From: a virus | Virus record (IMG/VR): IMGVR_UViG_3300010396_000010 | Coordinates: 1-64,000 of that record | Reading direction: 5' to 3' (one strand) | DNA length: 64,000 nt | Part shown: positions 56,359 through 64,000 of the stretch, one piece after another | Layout of the letters: every line of letters begins with the position of its first letter | Position numbering within the stretch: position 1 is the first letter of the stretch | The notes under the pieces: generated by a model | Databases searched by the model: none | What the model was told of the DNA's origin: nothing | What the model saw: only the letters and a program-made list of their open reading frames with translations | Program-made: the position numbers and the translations under genes

Positions 56359-57816
56359 TTAGGCTTCCTGTCGGTTATCTTCGCCCTTGTCGTCGCCTTG
56401 GCCTTTGCTTTGCTGGCGCGAGAACCAGTCTAAGAGCGACGGATGCAGTTTGCCCAGCGAACCTAGGGACTGGATAACGGCGCGGGCTGGCGCGGCGTAC
56501 ATCGTGCCAAACTTGTACCCCTGGCCTTGGCTAGATATAGTGGAGGACACGTAATCATCCGGCAATGTCCCGTCACTGAGCTTGGCTACGTCCTCTGTCG
56601 TCACCCAGATACCCCGCGCCTTGGTGGTGAGTTTTTCGCCGCTAGGCGCTTTCTTCCACAGATCCTTGACACGCTCAGGATCAACACTTAACGCAGCCAA
56701 GAGTGCGCCAAGTTCGTCTCTAGGCTTTCTCTGGACCCCTGGCAAACCCTGGCTAGCACTAGGTTTGCGCGATCCCTTGAACATTTTAGCCATATCCATT
56801 CCTGCGAGTTCAGGAAACTCTAGCGTCACCCATTCCGGCCACTCGCCGGTTCCTAGCACCGCTAAAATGGCAGCAGGAACTTTCCTTGCCGACTCCGCTT
56901 GCTGTTGCTGGATCTGGCGTTGGATGCGCTCTATCTCGTCTCTAGCTTCTCGCTTGGCGTTCTCTACCTCTTGCCGTGCCATGCTCTCAACGGCTCCTGG
57001 CATCACGGCATTGATACGCTGCATCAGAATATCGTCTGATTGCTTGTCTTTGTCGGTATAGCCGCCTAAGAGATGTCCAAAGAGCGGGTAAAGGACGGGC
57101 AAGTCTTTCAAGCCAAGTTGTCCAAGGCGGATATTTTGAAAAATGGTTTTCATTGCCCCGCCGACTTCTACCGCCAAGGATGTTTTCATTTCATCCTTGG
57201 TTGGCACCCGTTCGCCCGTCATGGACAGGTCAATCGCTACAACGGGCGCAGCAGCAGCGCGAAAGATCACCATGAGCCATGCGCCAAGATCGTGCGGATG
57301 TTCCTGGTTTGCCAACATCATCCCAAACGTGATACCCTCGATGGCTCCGATAAAGAGGACATAGAACGCATCGCCCACGCACTCGCCAAATGGTTTGTTG
57401 AGGCTACTCTTGTCGCGCCACGAGAAGGCATGCTTGATCATGACGATATCCATACCGAAGATCAAGGCTAGGATGATAAAGGTTTGAAACACCGAGACGG
57501 GATCGAGTGCGCCGATGCCATGCAGTTGATACGTGCGAACATCAGCCCTGATCGCGTTCCCGGCAAGCTGCATCAATGCGCCGAAGCTGAACAGAAACAT
57601 GAGTGGCAACGAAAGAGCGCGGGCAACCTTGCGCACCCACGCACCATGATCGGTGACGCCTAATTCCTCTTGCTTCTCGCCAAAGAGAAACACGCGCAAA
57701 CCGCCGATGAGGCCATGTCGCAGTTTTGGTGGTGGCGTGCGATTCTGTTGTCCCTCCCCCTGACCGTGTTGATCAGGGGGAGAAACGGTGCGAACGATTG
57801 TCGGTTGCGCGGCCAT
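56359..57816 (-). CDS. Large membrane protein with four helices, unknown
   Basis: A 485-residue protein. Four transmembrane helices lie at about 65-90 (SLPLMFLFSFGALMQLAGNAI), 107-128, 147-167 and 176-198 (WLMVIFRAAAAPVVAIDL), then a charged coiled coil (~275-310, EVENAKREARDEIERIQRQIQQQQAESARK) and a C-terminal cytoplasmic domain. No family recognised. It is the largest gene of the minus operon and the only integral membrane protein in it. A role at the cell membrane during infection or lysogeny is likely, but its nature is unknown. Confidence 0.75.
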   Translation of the reverse strand: MAAQPTIVRTVSPPDQHGQGEGQQNRTPPPKLRHGLIGGLRVFLFGEKQEELGVTDHGAWVRKVARALSLPLMFLFSFGALMQLAGNAIRADVRTYQLHGIGALDPVSVFQTFIILALIFGMDIVMIKHAFSWRDKSSLNKPFGECVGDAFYVLFIGAIEGITFGMMLANQEHPHDLGAWLMVIFRAAAAPVVAIDLSMTGERVPTKDEMKTSLAVEVGGAMKTIFQNIRLGQLGLKDLPVLYPLFGHLLGGYTDKDKQSDDILMQRINAVMPGAVESMARQEVENAKREARDEIERIQRQIQQQQAESARKVPAAILAVLGTGEWPEWVTLEFPELAGMDMAKMFKGSRKPSASQGLPGVQRKPRDELGALLAALSVDPERVKDLWKKAPSGEKLTTKARGIWVTTEDVAKLSDGTLPDDYVSSTISSQGQGYKFGTMYAAPARAVIQSLGSLGKLHPSLLDWFSRQQSKGQGDDKGEDNRQEA

Positions 57817-57818
57817 TG

Positions 57819-58280
57819 CTATACCTCCGTCGCCACGCGACCACGAATCCGCTGCAACAGTTCCTCCCTTGTCGGTGCAGGGGGAATGTCTCGATACAGT
57901 GCCAGTTGCGATTGCGCCGAAACCATTTCACGCTGCACCACCGCAAGGTCGTCCTGAATCTGCTGCATCTGCGCATCGGTGAGCGGTTCACCATTAAACC
58001 TATTCAGCATCCAGTTACCACCAGCGCCGCTCAGTGCCTCTATGCCGCTTAGTCCTGAATGCATCAACGCATGAACGGCATCACTGAGTGGCCTGGCATA
58101 GTCAGCGGCTTCTTTTGCCCATGCGGCAAGGGCGGACTCCTGATGACCGCCCTGCGCCAACAGATCCAACGTCTGCTGTTCAATGCGTGCAAAAGCAGCG
58201 GTGATCTGCGTGGCATCGGCCAGCAGAGGAAAGACGTTTTGGCAGATGAAATCTGCCTGGGTTTCTTGGAGTGTTGGCAT
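57819..58280 (-). CDS. Hypothetical helical protein, 153 aa
   Basis: A helical protein just before the membrane protein gene (two bases apart), LPLLADATQITAAFARIEQQTLDLLAQGGHQESALAAWAKEAADYARPLSDAVHALMHSGLSG, with a coiled coil near the end. It may partner the membrane protein. Unknown. Confidence 0.65.
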   Translation of the reverse strand: MPTLQETQADFICQNVFPLLADATQITAAFARIEQQTLDLLAQGGHQESALAAWAKEAADYARPLSDAVHALMHSGLSGIEALSGAGGNWMLNRFNGEPLTDAQMQQIQDDLAVVQREMVSAQSQLALYRDIPPAPTREELLQRIRGRVATEV

Positions 58281-58282
58281 CG

Positions 58283-58492
58283 TTATTTTCCTGCGCCTTG
58301 CGCTTCAACGCTGGTGGCGAGTGCTACGATCTTTTGCCGCGCACTCTCTGCACGTTGCGCAGCGGTTTCCAGCGTAGTTGCATCGACTTGCCCAGCCTGA
58401 TAGGCTTGCGCGGCGCGGCCATAGGCTTCACAGGCGTCGGCGTGTTCATCGAGCAGCGTTTGCAATGCCGCTTCAAATGGTTGTTGGGGCAT
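58283..58492 (-). CDS. Hypothetical helical protein, 69 aa
   Basis: The ATG at 58492 overlaps the preceding stop (TAATG). Ala/Gln-rich helix pair (FEAALQTLLDEHADACEAYGRAAQAYQAGQVDATTLETAAQRAESARQKIVAL). Unknown. Confidence 0.6.
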   Translation of the reverse strand: MPQQPFEAALQTLLDEHADACEAYGRAAQAYQAGQVDATTLETAAQRAESARQKIVALATSVEAQGAGK

Positions 58493-58947
58493 TAGAAATG
58501 CCCTCCTTCCAACTCGGCAGGATCTTTGTCGCAATAGGCGCAGTGGTTGACCACGTCATGAATGCGGCGATGGGCGCGTGCCTGGTAGCCTGGGCCGTAT
58601 GTGGTGGCATCATCACGGTCATACTGCGCATGAAGTTCAATATGAAATCGGATGTCGCGCTCTTGATCGCCGCGCCGGACAATCACATGCCATTCGCCGT
58701 CACCCATGAAGTAGCAACTGGCTATGCTCCATCGCTTCTCAATCAACGCCTGCACGATCCGAGTATCGGTGTCCCAAATGTTCCACGTGCCGCGCGGCCC
58801 GGCTGACTGATAGGCGTACACGTCCTCACCAACGAGCGCACGCTGGCGATAGAGGGCGCGTTCATAGTTGCTAATAAACTGCGCCGGGATGAGGTCGATG
58901 GATTCCGCATTCGTGGGCTTGTGGTAACGCTGGAATAATCTATTCAT
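58492..58947 (-). CDS. Hypothetical protein with C-terminal zinc motif
   Basis: A 151-residue protein ending in VVNHCAYCDKDPAELEGGHF, a likely zinc site. DTRIVQALIEKRWSIASCYFMGDGEWHVIVRRGDQERDIRFHIELHAQYDRDD in the middle is an alpha/beta core. Unknown. Confidence 0.65.
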   Translation of the reverse strand: MNRLFQRYHKPTNAESIDLIPAQFISNYERALYRQRALVGEDVYAYQSAGPRGTWNIWDTDTRIVQALIEKRWSIASCYFMGDGEWHVIVRRGDQERDIRFHIELHAQYDRDDATTYGPGYQARAHRRIHDVVNHCAYCDKDPAELEGGHF

Positions 58948-58953
58948 GGTGCA

Positions 58954-59430
58954 TCACTTCCTCAGCACGTAATCCGTTGCAGTGCTGACACACGACGCAA
59001 GGACGGTGATCTGTTCATCGGAGATGACGCCTTGCAGCACATGGGGCAGCATAGTAACCAGATTATCAACAATGGTCACGCTTCCATTGCCATAAGCGTT
59101 GAAGGCGTTGATCTCGAACCCATCTTCATCGACATACTGCGCGTCAACACCCCACATGGCAGCAGCTTCATTGACACGTAACGGCGATTGATAATCACGC
59201 CGACCAAAACGGAACAACAGATCGACGTGCGTGATGATACTGTGCGTTTCCTTCACGGACAGGCGTGGCGTGCTATCGGGCCAGCGCACGCGCCCCAACA
59301 CACACACATAGGGATACTCAGGGGTAATGCGATGCAAAGTCATAAGGCGACGCACCGCGCCGATGATAGCTTGGCGCACGACCTCCGAGCGATCTTGCTG
59401 ATCAACAACGATAGGTGGTAAACTGGACAT
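58954..59430 (-). CDS. Hypothetical protein, 158 aa
   Basis: VVRQAIIGAVRRLMTLHRITPEYPYVCVLGRVRWPDSTPRLSVKETHSIITHVDLLFRFG; later VTIVDNLVTMLPHVLQGVISDEQITVLASCVS. AAAGGAG lies before the ATG. No family recognised. The 84-base gap upstream (59431-59514) holds a weak AGCGCCC/GGGCGCT hairpin. Confidence 0.65.
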   Translation of the reverse strand: MSSLPPIVVDQQDRSEVVRQAIIGAVRRLMTLHRITPEYPYVCVLGRVRWPDSTPRLSVKETHSIITHVDLLFRFGRRDYQSPLRVNEAAAMWGVDAQYVDEDGFEINAFNAYGNGSVTIVDNLVTMLPHVLQGVISDEQITVLASCVSTATDYVLRK

Positions 59431-59514
59431 GACAACTCCTTTCCAGAGTGAATCACTGGATGGGATGAGTGGAGAGCGCCCAGACTCTTGACGGGGGACG
59501 GGGCGCTTCTTTCA

Positions 59515-60009
59515 TTACGCTGCGGTTTTCATCATCCGCAAGGCTTTTTCGATGGCCTTCACGCCTTTTTCGAGCGAGGTCTTCTTGCCTTTGAGCGCCT
59601 TCGCTTGCGCGGAAAGACCAGCTTCCGCGAGTTTGGCACGCATACCGGCGACGAGCTGGATCGCATCATCGACGTTCAGCGCCTTGGTGTTGATGATCAG
59701 TGGCGCATCTTTGATGTTCGCGCCACTGATCTCATTGTTCACTGCTTTGTTGAACGTCGTTTTGCTTTGCTTCAATTCGCGTTCGCACTCCACCAGCGCA
59801 TCCACCAGCGCGTTATAGGCGTCGAGCGGGCCTTCCAGTGCGCGAAAGACGCCGTTGGCGGCGATGTCCAACGTCACTGGGAGATTGATCGCCTGACCAC
59901 GTTTCCCTTTCTTCGCCTCGGGTGCTGCGGGCGCACTCTGTACAGCAGACTTTGCCGCTTCTTCCGCTTCCATTTCCCGCAAGATCTCGTCGTCGGTTTT
60001 CTCTGCCAT
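59515..60009 (-). CDS. Hypothetical protein, first gene of the minus operon
   Basis: A 164-residue protein. Acidic N-terminus, an Ala/Lys linker, then a helical domain (AYNALVDALVECERELKQSKTTFNKAVNNEISG, DDAIQLVAGMRAKLAEAGLSAQAKALKGKKTSLEKGVKAIEKALRMM). AAGGAGCAA precedes the ATG. Unknown. Confidence 0.65.
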   Translation of the reverse strand: MAEKTDDEILREMEAEEAAKSAVQSAPAAPEAKKGKRGQAINLPVTLDIAANGVFRALEGPLDAYNALVDALVECERELKQSKTTFNKAVNNEISGANIKDAPLIINTKALNVDDAIQLVAGMRAKLAEAGLSAQAKALKGKKTSLEKGVKAIEKALRMMKTAA

Positions 60010-60044
60010 TGTCGTTGCTCCTTATCATGTTCCTGTTGGCAATC

Positions 60045-60121
60045 TTGCCGTTCTCGCAAATCTGTGGCATACTCAAAGAGTAGCTTAGTAGCATTGTACC
60101 GAACAATGCCTACGTTGTCAA
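60045..60121. promoter_or_regulatory. Divergent promoters at 60 kb
   Basis: Minus strand: TTGACA (plus bases 60116-60121), 17-base spacer, TACAAT (60093-60098), near perfect. Plus strand: TTGCCG (60045-60050), 17-base spacer, CATACT (60068-60073). The plus transcript would cross the minus promoter. Confidence 0.7.
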
Positions 60122-60160
60122 GGGGTAACTTCTACAAATTGACTACAGGAGGACAGACGC

Positions 60161-60391
60161 ATGGGAGATGAGCAAATGGAAGTCATACGCAAGGGCAGTG
60201 AGATCAAGGTCGATGGCAACGTTTTCATCTCGGTCAACCAAGTGGCACGCAATCCCCTCTACACCACAGACGGCCTCGATGACCTGGTGAAGTCCGGAAA
60301 AGTGCGGGCATTCCAGGCGCACGGCAAGGTGTACTACAGCAAAGACGACCTCGACAAAGCGTTCCCTATCGGTTTCGTGCAACCCGAATAA
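60161..60391 (+). CDS. Small helix-turn-helix (MerR/excisionase-like) protein
   Basis: A 76-residue protein: FISVNQVARNPLYTTDGLDDLVKSGKVRAFQAHGKVYYSKDDLDKAF has the HTH_17 order of excisionase-type proteins. AGGAGGAC precedes the ATG. It could control the divergent minus operon. The first ~20 residues may form a short beta part. Confidence 0.65.
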   Translation: MGDEQMEVIRKGSEIKVDGNVFISVNQVARNPLYTTDGLDDLVKSGKVRAFQAHGKVYYSKDDLDKAFPIGFVQPE

Positions 60392-60395
60392 CCCC

Positions 60396-60431
60396 ATAGC
60401 CCGACAAGCGCATGTCGGGCTATTCCTTTAG
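60396..60431 (+). terminator. Rho-independent terminator
   Basis: ATAGCCCGACA pairs with TGTCGGGCTAT (11 bp, 6-base loop) followed by TCCTTTAG, four bases after the small regulator gene. Confidence 0.82.
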
Positions 60432-60439
60432 CCCATATT

Positions 60440-60476
60440 ACTAATAGTTGACATGAAGATGCTGATATGCTAGAAT
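60440..60476 (+). promoter_or_regulatory. Promoter with ACTAATA upstream box
   Basis: ACTAATAG (60440-60447), TTGACA (60448-60453), 17-base spacer, TAGAAT (60471-60476). The transcript start should fall near TATCAC (60482). Confidence 0.8.
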
Positions 60477-60527
60477 GCCTATATCACCTGTAGGCACAGG
60501 GATTTTACAAATTGGTTGGAGGACGAC

Positions 60528-60701
60528 ATGGACACCATTCAGGAAAAGTACAGCAAGAACAAGGCTTTTCGCCTGGCGAAACAGGACTTGTACGGCGACT
60601 GCGCGAAGTGTCGCAAAGAGTTCGCGCAAGGCGAAATGGCTTACAAGGATGTCATGACGGGCAAGGCTTCACACGTCACGTGCAGGGCGAAGGGGAAATA
60701 G
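60528..60701 (+). CDS. Small zinc-type protein, 57 aa
   Basis: ATG at 60528 follows GGAGGACG. YGDCAKCRKEFAQGEMAYKDVMTGKASHVTC: Cys-x2-Cys and a late His/Cys pair, as in tiny zinc fingers. Unknown function. It heads a run of plus-strand small genes to the window end. Confidence 0.7.
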   Translation: MDTIQEKYSKNKAFRLAKQDLYGDCAKCRKEFAQGEMAYKDVMTGKASHVTCRAKGK

Positions 60702-60702
60702 C

Positions 60703-60912
60703 ATGACGGAACAAACACCAGAGGAACAAATACGTATCCTCACGAGCAACCTCAATCGGGAAATAGCCGAGAATAATAGGTTACGCCGCAGGAAGAACGC
60801 ATTGATCATAGAAAACTGCGAACTGCACTTGCGGCTCATCGCACTGTCACCAATAGCAGGGATACGCCGCGTGGCAGCGCGGATCAAGTCCCAACGCGCT
60901 AAGAAAGACTAG
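60703..60912 (+). CDS. Small coiled-coil protein, 69 aa
   Basis: EQIRILTSNLNREIAENNRLRRRKNALIIENCELHLRLIAL is a leucine-zipper-like coiled coil with a basic end (ARIKSQRAKKD). It begins one base after the preceding stop. Unknown. Confidence 0.6.
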   Translation: MTEQTPEEQIRILTSNLNREIAENNRLRRRKNALIIENCELHLRLIALSPIAGIRRVAARIKSQRAKKD

Positions 60913-60931
60913 CAGAAAGCAGGAACCAGTA

Positions 60932-61582
60932 ATGTACGTAGGGTGGGATAACCAGGAACACGAAGATCTGGAAATGGAAAACATGCTGCGCGATGTCGCT
61001 GAGGAACGGCGCGAACGACTGCGCGGCCCACAAAGCCTTGATGACATCTACGCCTACGCGCTCATCGTGTTTGACTTAGATGGGGTGTTAGTGAAACCCA
61101 TCGTCGGCGACAAGCGCACCGGACACTTCCGCGCCCATGCCCATGACTGGAAGCTACTCCCTGGACACTATGACGCCATCCGCGCACTGCATGAGCAGGT
61201 CCAGATCGCCATCGCCACAAACCAGGGCAGCGCGGCATTCAACATCATGCACCCCAACGACATCAAGCGCGCCGTCGATGATGCGGCGTACCTCTTGGGC
61301 ATCTACCTCGTCTACATCTGCTTCGACCACCCGAAAGGCACCAATCCCAAATGGGCGCATGAAACCTACATGCGCAAGCCTGGTCCGGGTATGTTGCAGC
61401 GGGCGATGTTCGATGCAAACACCGAACCAGAGCGCACATTGTTTGTCGGCGACCGCGAGGAAGATGCTCAGGCAGCGCACAACGCCGGTTGCGCCTTCAT
61501 GCGGGCTGACCAGTTCTTCGCACTGCTAACGGGCGCGTCACCAGCAGTGGCAGCAGTACCAGCAGAAGATTATCCATTCTGA
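60932..61582 (+). CDS. HAD-family phosphatase
   Basis: A 216-residue protein. IVFDLDGVLV gives Asp48/Asp50, IATNQGS gives Thr96, RKPGPGML gives Lys149 and FVGDREEDAQAA gives Asp174/Asp178: the four HAD motifs, of the HisB/PNKP-phosphatase (IIIA) type. An N-terminal ~40 residues form a charged helix. It could act as a polynucleotide 3'-phosphatase or a small-molecule phosphatase; no kinase domain is fused. The substrate cannot be told. Confidence 0.85.
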   Translation: MYVGWDNQEHEDLEMENMLRDVAEERRERLRGPQSLDDIYAYALIVFDLDGVLVKPIVGDKRTGHFRAHAHDWKLLPGHYDAIRALHEQVQIAIATNQGSAAFNIMHPNDIKRAVDDAAYLLGIYLVYICFDHPKGTNPKWAHETYMRKPGPGMLQRAMFDANTEPERTLFVGDREEDAQAAHNAGCAFMRADQFFALLTGASPAVAAVPAEDYPF

Positions 61583-61598
61583 GAAAGGCACCGACACG

Positions 61599-61868
61599 AT
61601 GGCAAACACCAACCTAGAATCAGTCATTGCTGAGACGGAACGAGATTTACATGGCGTGCGTTCCCGCCTGAAAGTGGCGATGAGTCACCTGGCCGAAGAA
61701 CTGGAATATTATGCCAGAGCTTTAGGTGAGGGAGGCTACGAAGTTAGCAAACAAGGCATCATACGAGACAAAGGCACTGAGATTGATACACTCTGCGCCC
61801 GCTATTTCACACTGAAAGAAACGGTGGAGCGGTTGCAGTGGCTAAAGAGCAAGGAAGAAGGGAAGTAG
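61599..61868 (+). CDS. Hypothetical helical protein, 89 aa
   Basis: AAAGGCA lies upstream. VIAETERDLHGVRSRLKVAMSHLAEELEYYARALGEGGYEVSK and a second helix. Unknown. Confidence 0.65.
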   Translation: MANTNLESVIAETERDLHGVRSRLKVAMSHLAEELEYYARALGEGGYEVSKQGIIRDKGTEIDTLCARYFTLKETVERLQWLKSKEEGK

Positions 61869-61873
61869 CGGCG

Positions 61874-62335
61874 ATGCGACCACCTTGCGAATGCTGCGGC
61901 GAAACGATGGATGATGATTATTGCCGCACCTGCGAACCACACATTGAATCGCGCCCGCATCCCCAAAGCCAATCGGGGGCGCACCTACCCTACTGCACCA
62001 AGCACAATCGCTGGCTGGCAGAGCCAACACTCAGCGACATGAAAGATTGGAAGACAACGACAATGGCGAAACCCAAGCAGTACAAAGCCTGTGGGCAGAA
62101 CGTGGACCGTGCGACATTCCGCAGCCTCTTGATTCAGTCACAGGCGAAACGTCTCTTGGAGGAATTTGAGGAAGATAATCCCAAGTCTCGCAAGGGATCG
62201 ACGTACAAAGAAGATGCGATGTGGAACAGCATCTTAGAAATGCGCAAGGTGGTGAAGGAGATGGCTGAACGCCTTCGCGCCTGGGCCAAACAGGAAAAGG
62301 ACGTAGATCTCGCAGATTATTGGAAAGAGGACTAG
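61874..62335 (+). CDS. Zinc-binding hypothetical protein, 153 aa
   Basis: The first 45 residues (CECCGETMDDDYCRTCEPH, LPYCTKHNRWLAE) hold two Cys-x2-Cys pairs plus Cys/His, so zinc binding is likely. The rest is helical and charged (LIQSQAKRLLEEFEEDN, NSILEMRKVVKEMAERLRAW). AAGGGAAG precedes the ATG at 61874; GTG 61838 is an alternative. Unknown. Confidence 0.65.
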   Translation: MRPPCECCGETMDDDYCRTCEPHIESRPHPQSQSGAHLPYCTKHNRWLAEPTLSDMKDWKTTTMAKPKQYKACGQNVDRATFRSLLIQSQAKRLLEEFEEDNPKSRKGSTYKEDAMWNSILEMRKVVKEMAERLRAWAKQEKDVDLADYWKED

Positions 62336-62337
62336 CC

Positions 62338-62604
62338 ATGACACAGCCGACGAAACCAACAGACATCATCGTGCCTGAACTGATCCGCGACGCCAGTAGC
62401 TACTTCGAGACGACCGGCGAGATGCCCGTCATCACCGCTGAGCAAGATCCCCTCCTCAACGATGTGGTCGCGCACATCGAGGGATGCGCGACTTGTCGGA
62501 GTGGCGTGGCGTGTCCGACATACGATGCCTTCTTTTATAAAGTCACCTTCATGGAGATTGGGGGGAACAATGACACGCAAGACACAACTAGCCAAGAACA
62601 TTGA
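62338..62604 (+). CDS. Hypothetical protein, 88 aa
   Basis: IIVPELIRDASSYFETTGEMPVITAEQDPLLNDVVAHIEGCATCRSGVACPTY; one Cys-x2-Cys and a further Cys. It starts two bases after the gene before and overlaps the next by 35 bases. Unknown. Confidence 0.6.
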   Translation: MTQPTKPTDIIVPELIRDASSYFETTGEMPVITAEQDPLLNDVVAHIEGCATCRSGVACPTYDAFFYKVTFMEIGGNNDTQDTTSQEH

Positions 62605-62815
62605 AGAGGCGGGATGGGGTAAGTCGCCAGCATCGCAGAAGTGGCACTACTTCCCTGCCCAAGAAACAACATCTCTGTGCAGTCGCATCGGCTTCTTCTT
62701 CGGGGAGCGCGAGACGGGGAACGATGAATCATCCAGCAATTGCGCGGCATGCAAGAAGAAACTGGCAGCACAGCAGAAACGCGAAGCGAAGAAAGTGAAG
62801 GCAACTCATGAATAA
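62570..62815 (+). CDS. Hypothetical protein, 81 aa
   Basis: GGGGGGAAC precedes the ATG. TQLAKNIEEAGWGKSPASQKWHYFPAQETTSLCSRIGFFFG, then NCAACKKKLAAQQKREAKKVK: a conserved-looking aromatic part and a Cys pair with a basic end. Possibly a tiny zinc protein that binds nucleic acid; unknown. Confidence 0.6.
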   Translation: MTRKTQLAKNIEEAGWGKSPASQKWHYFPAQETTSLCSRIGFFFGERETGNDESSSNCAACKKKLAAQQKREAKKVKATHE

Positions 62816-63428
62816 GGAACACCGCAAGCGCAAGATGGCTAAGGTCCGCCTGTATATCCAAGAGCGGTCGCACAAACTTGGAGAGAACATCGGCGTGTTT
62901 CTGGTAATCATGGTCATTTTCGCAGTGGCCTACACCATTTGCTATGCCGCCATCGGGGCGTTCACACACTGGCTGCACTTTGGCAGTGATGATGGGAATC
63001 AGATTGTCAGCTTCATCGCTGGCATCATCTTGGGTGTCTGGCTGATAGCCAACCTAAAGTACCTGATAACCTTCATCGAGTGGTGGCAGGAACCAGAAGA
63101 AGATGATGTGCCACGCACACCTGTCACCACGCCGCGCCCTGTCACGGCTACGTTTACCGGCGACGTGATGACGGGCGAAGGTCACACATGGCTGGAAGTG
63201 CCAATCTCCACGATGGACGGCGGGGATCGCATCTATTACGTGCGCCTCCACACGGACAGCGACCTTTGCGCAATGGTGCTGCGCAAAAGCGAGGGCAAGG
63301 AACTGAGAGTCGGCGGTTCGGTGTTCATGCCGGACGACGACGAGCGCGACGAATACGATCTGCTCATGGTGGTAACGGATGTCAGTACCGTGAGCGAACA
63401 GAACGCGAAAGAGGAAGTAAAGGCATGA
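62808..63428 (+). CDS. Two-helix membrane protein
   Basis: A 206-residue protein. Transmembrane helices lie at about 29-52 (VFLVIMVIFAVAYTICYAAIGAF) and 66-88 (IVSFIAGIILGVWLIANLKYLI), then a cytoplasmic soluble domain (~110-200) with a strand-rich look (HTWLEVPISTMDGGDRIYYVRLHTDSD). Its end overlaps the next gene (ATGA), also a membrane protein. Unknown. Confidence 0.65.
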   Translation: MNKEHRKRKMAKVRLYIQERSHKLGENIGVFLVIMVIFAVAYTICYAAIGAFTHWLHFGSDDGNQIVSFIAGIILGVWLIANLKYLITFIEWWQEPEEDDVPRTPVTTPRPVTATFTGDVMTGEGHTWLEVPISTMDGGDRIYYVRLHTDSDLCAMVLRKSEGKELRVGGSVFMPDDDERDEYDLLMVVTDVSTVSEQNAKEEVKA

Positions 63429-63778
63429 GCTGGGGAAAAGCCAGGCGCGTAGACACGCCAGATGGGTTTATGTTCCTCACACCGCCCCGATGGTTCAATG
63501 CACTGCATCTATTGGGCAAGAAGAAACAACGAGGCTACGCTGGTTTGGCATATATCGCCTACTGGATGCAGCACGAGCCATCACGTCTATCCTTCGGGAA
63601 GAAACCTCTGACCTGGTTGCTGGTGAACTATTATCCGATTTACTGGCTGATCGTCAGCCTCCGAACGCTGGGCAAGCGCCTGTTGGGAGTGGCGATCCTC
63701 CTTGCCGTCCTGGGCGTGCCGTTCATGCTTGGCTACCTTGTCGGAGCCATCCACCACATCAGCATCACTATCAAGTAG
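63425..63778 (+). CDS. Membrane protein, 117 aa
   Basis: Hydrophobic helices near residues 58-75 (WLLVNYYPIYWLIVSL) and 82-108 (LLGVAILLAVLGVPFMLGYLVGAI). It starts in an ATGA overlap. Probably a partner of the membrane protein before it. Unknown. Confidence 0.6.
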   Translation: MSWGKARRVDTPDGFMFLTPPRWFNALHLLGKKKQRGYAGLAYIAYWMQHEPSRLSFGKKPLTWLLVNYYPIYWLIVSLRTLGKRLLGVAILLAVLGVPFMLGYLVGAIHHISITIK

Positions 63779-63825
63779 TTACACAAGTACGATTTCCCGC
63801 TGTGGCGGGCGAGAGGAAAAACGAC

Positions 63826-64000
63826 GATGGCAGAACAAGAACAGCCAAAAGAAAACTTCGGTCCCTGGGAGTTTCAGCAGTACATCAACAACGCCATCAA
63901 CGAGGCGATTATGATGTATGAGCGCGACTGTCCCCATAGTGTCGCAAAAGTGAATTGGAATTTTACGTTCACCGACCGCGAATACTTGGAACGCAAGAAA
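63826..64000 (+). CDS. Hypothetical protein, N-terminal part (cut by window edge)
   Basis: GAGAGGAAAA precedes the ATG. MAEQEQPKENFGPWEFQQYI and on, open to the last base. WNFTFTDREYLERKK is at the cut. Too little for a family call. Confidence 0.6.

Noticed and set aside
59475-59507. AGCGCCC/GGGCGCT hairpin as a terminator
   Set aside because: Seven pairs with a 19-base loop and no T-tract on the coding (minus) strand; too weak to list.
1-64000. Ribosomal RNA genes, CRISPR arrays and complete insertion sequences
   Set aside because: None was seen apart from the cut IscB element; searching was by eye only.

Overview
The window looks like most of the genome of a temperate, siphovirus-like tailed phage, seen as a prophage or as free phage DNA. 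The left edge cuts through an IscB-type mobile element and the right edge cuts through a small phage gene. No ribosomal RNA or clear bacterial housekeeping gene was seen. The host is not shown directly. A complete housekeeping-like sigma-70 factor, a Hanks-type kinase, an IscB element and fairly GC-rich coding would fit a Chloroflexota (Ktedonobacteria-like) host, but this is inference and weak.

Layout. 1-3900: IscB tail, KGG-repeat protein, small unknown genes and a probable Rad52-like annealing protein. 3.9-10.1 kb (+): replication and early control: VRR-NUC nuclease, a replication initiator with five iteron-like repeats inside its gene, a DnaC-type loader, a Dam-like methylase invaded by an HNH gene, and a sigma factor. 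10.1-14.3 kb (+): tail-fibre-like proteins and a lysis-like set (DUF1003 protein, TIM-barrel lysin candidate, holin candidate). 14.4-17.2 kb: Ser/Thr kinase, then a divergent small regulator and CI-like repressor. 17.2-19.7 kb (-): integrase, excisionase and two passenger genes. 19.8-23.3 kb (+): J-domain protein, DnaJ-type zinc protein, a second tyrosine recombinase and an unknown cargo gene. 23.9-48.9 kb (-): the morphogenetic operon, read from terminase through portal, protease, capsid, connector, tail tube, frameshifted chaperones and tape measure to distal tail and hub. It ends with an Acb2/Tad1-like gene near its start. 49.0-50.65 kb (+): a cassette of four tiny genes, each preceded by a hairpin and a fixed-geometry leader. 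50.7-51.3 kb (-): small terminase. 51.3-64 kb: ParB-like protein, XRE regulator, a minus-strand operon of unknown genes with a large membrane protein, then plus-strand small genes including a HAD phosphatase.

How it fits together. Initiator, loader and iterons suggest lambda-style theta replication. Integrase, excisionase and the repressor pair suggest lysogeny. Several promoters share an upstream box, ACTAATA followed by G or C, that touches a near-consensus -35, which suggests one phage-wide controller. The most unusual structures are the hairpin plus ATCACAAG plus GAGAC leader modules, the HNH insertion that re-coded the end of the methylase, the iterons in the initiator gene, the phased GATC sites beside a phage Dam gene, and a 58-bp perfect palindrome. 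All gene functions are read from sequence motifs by eye; no database search was possible.
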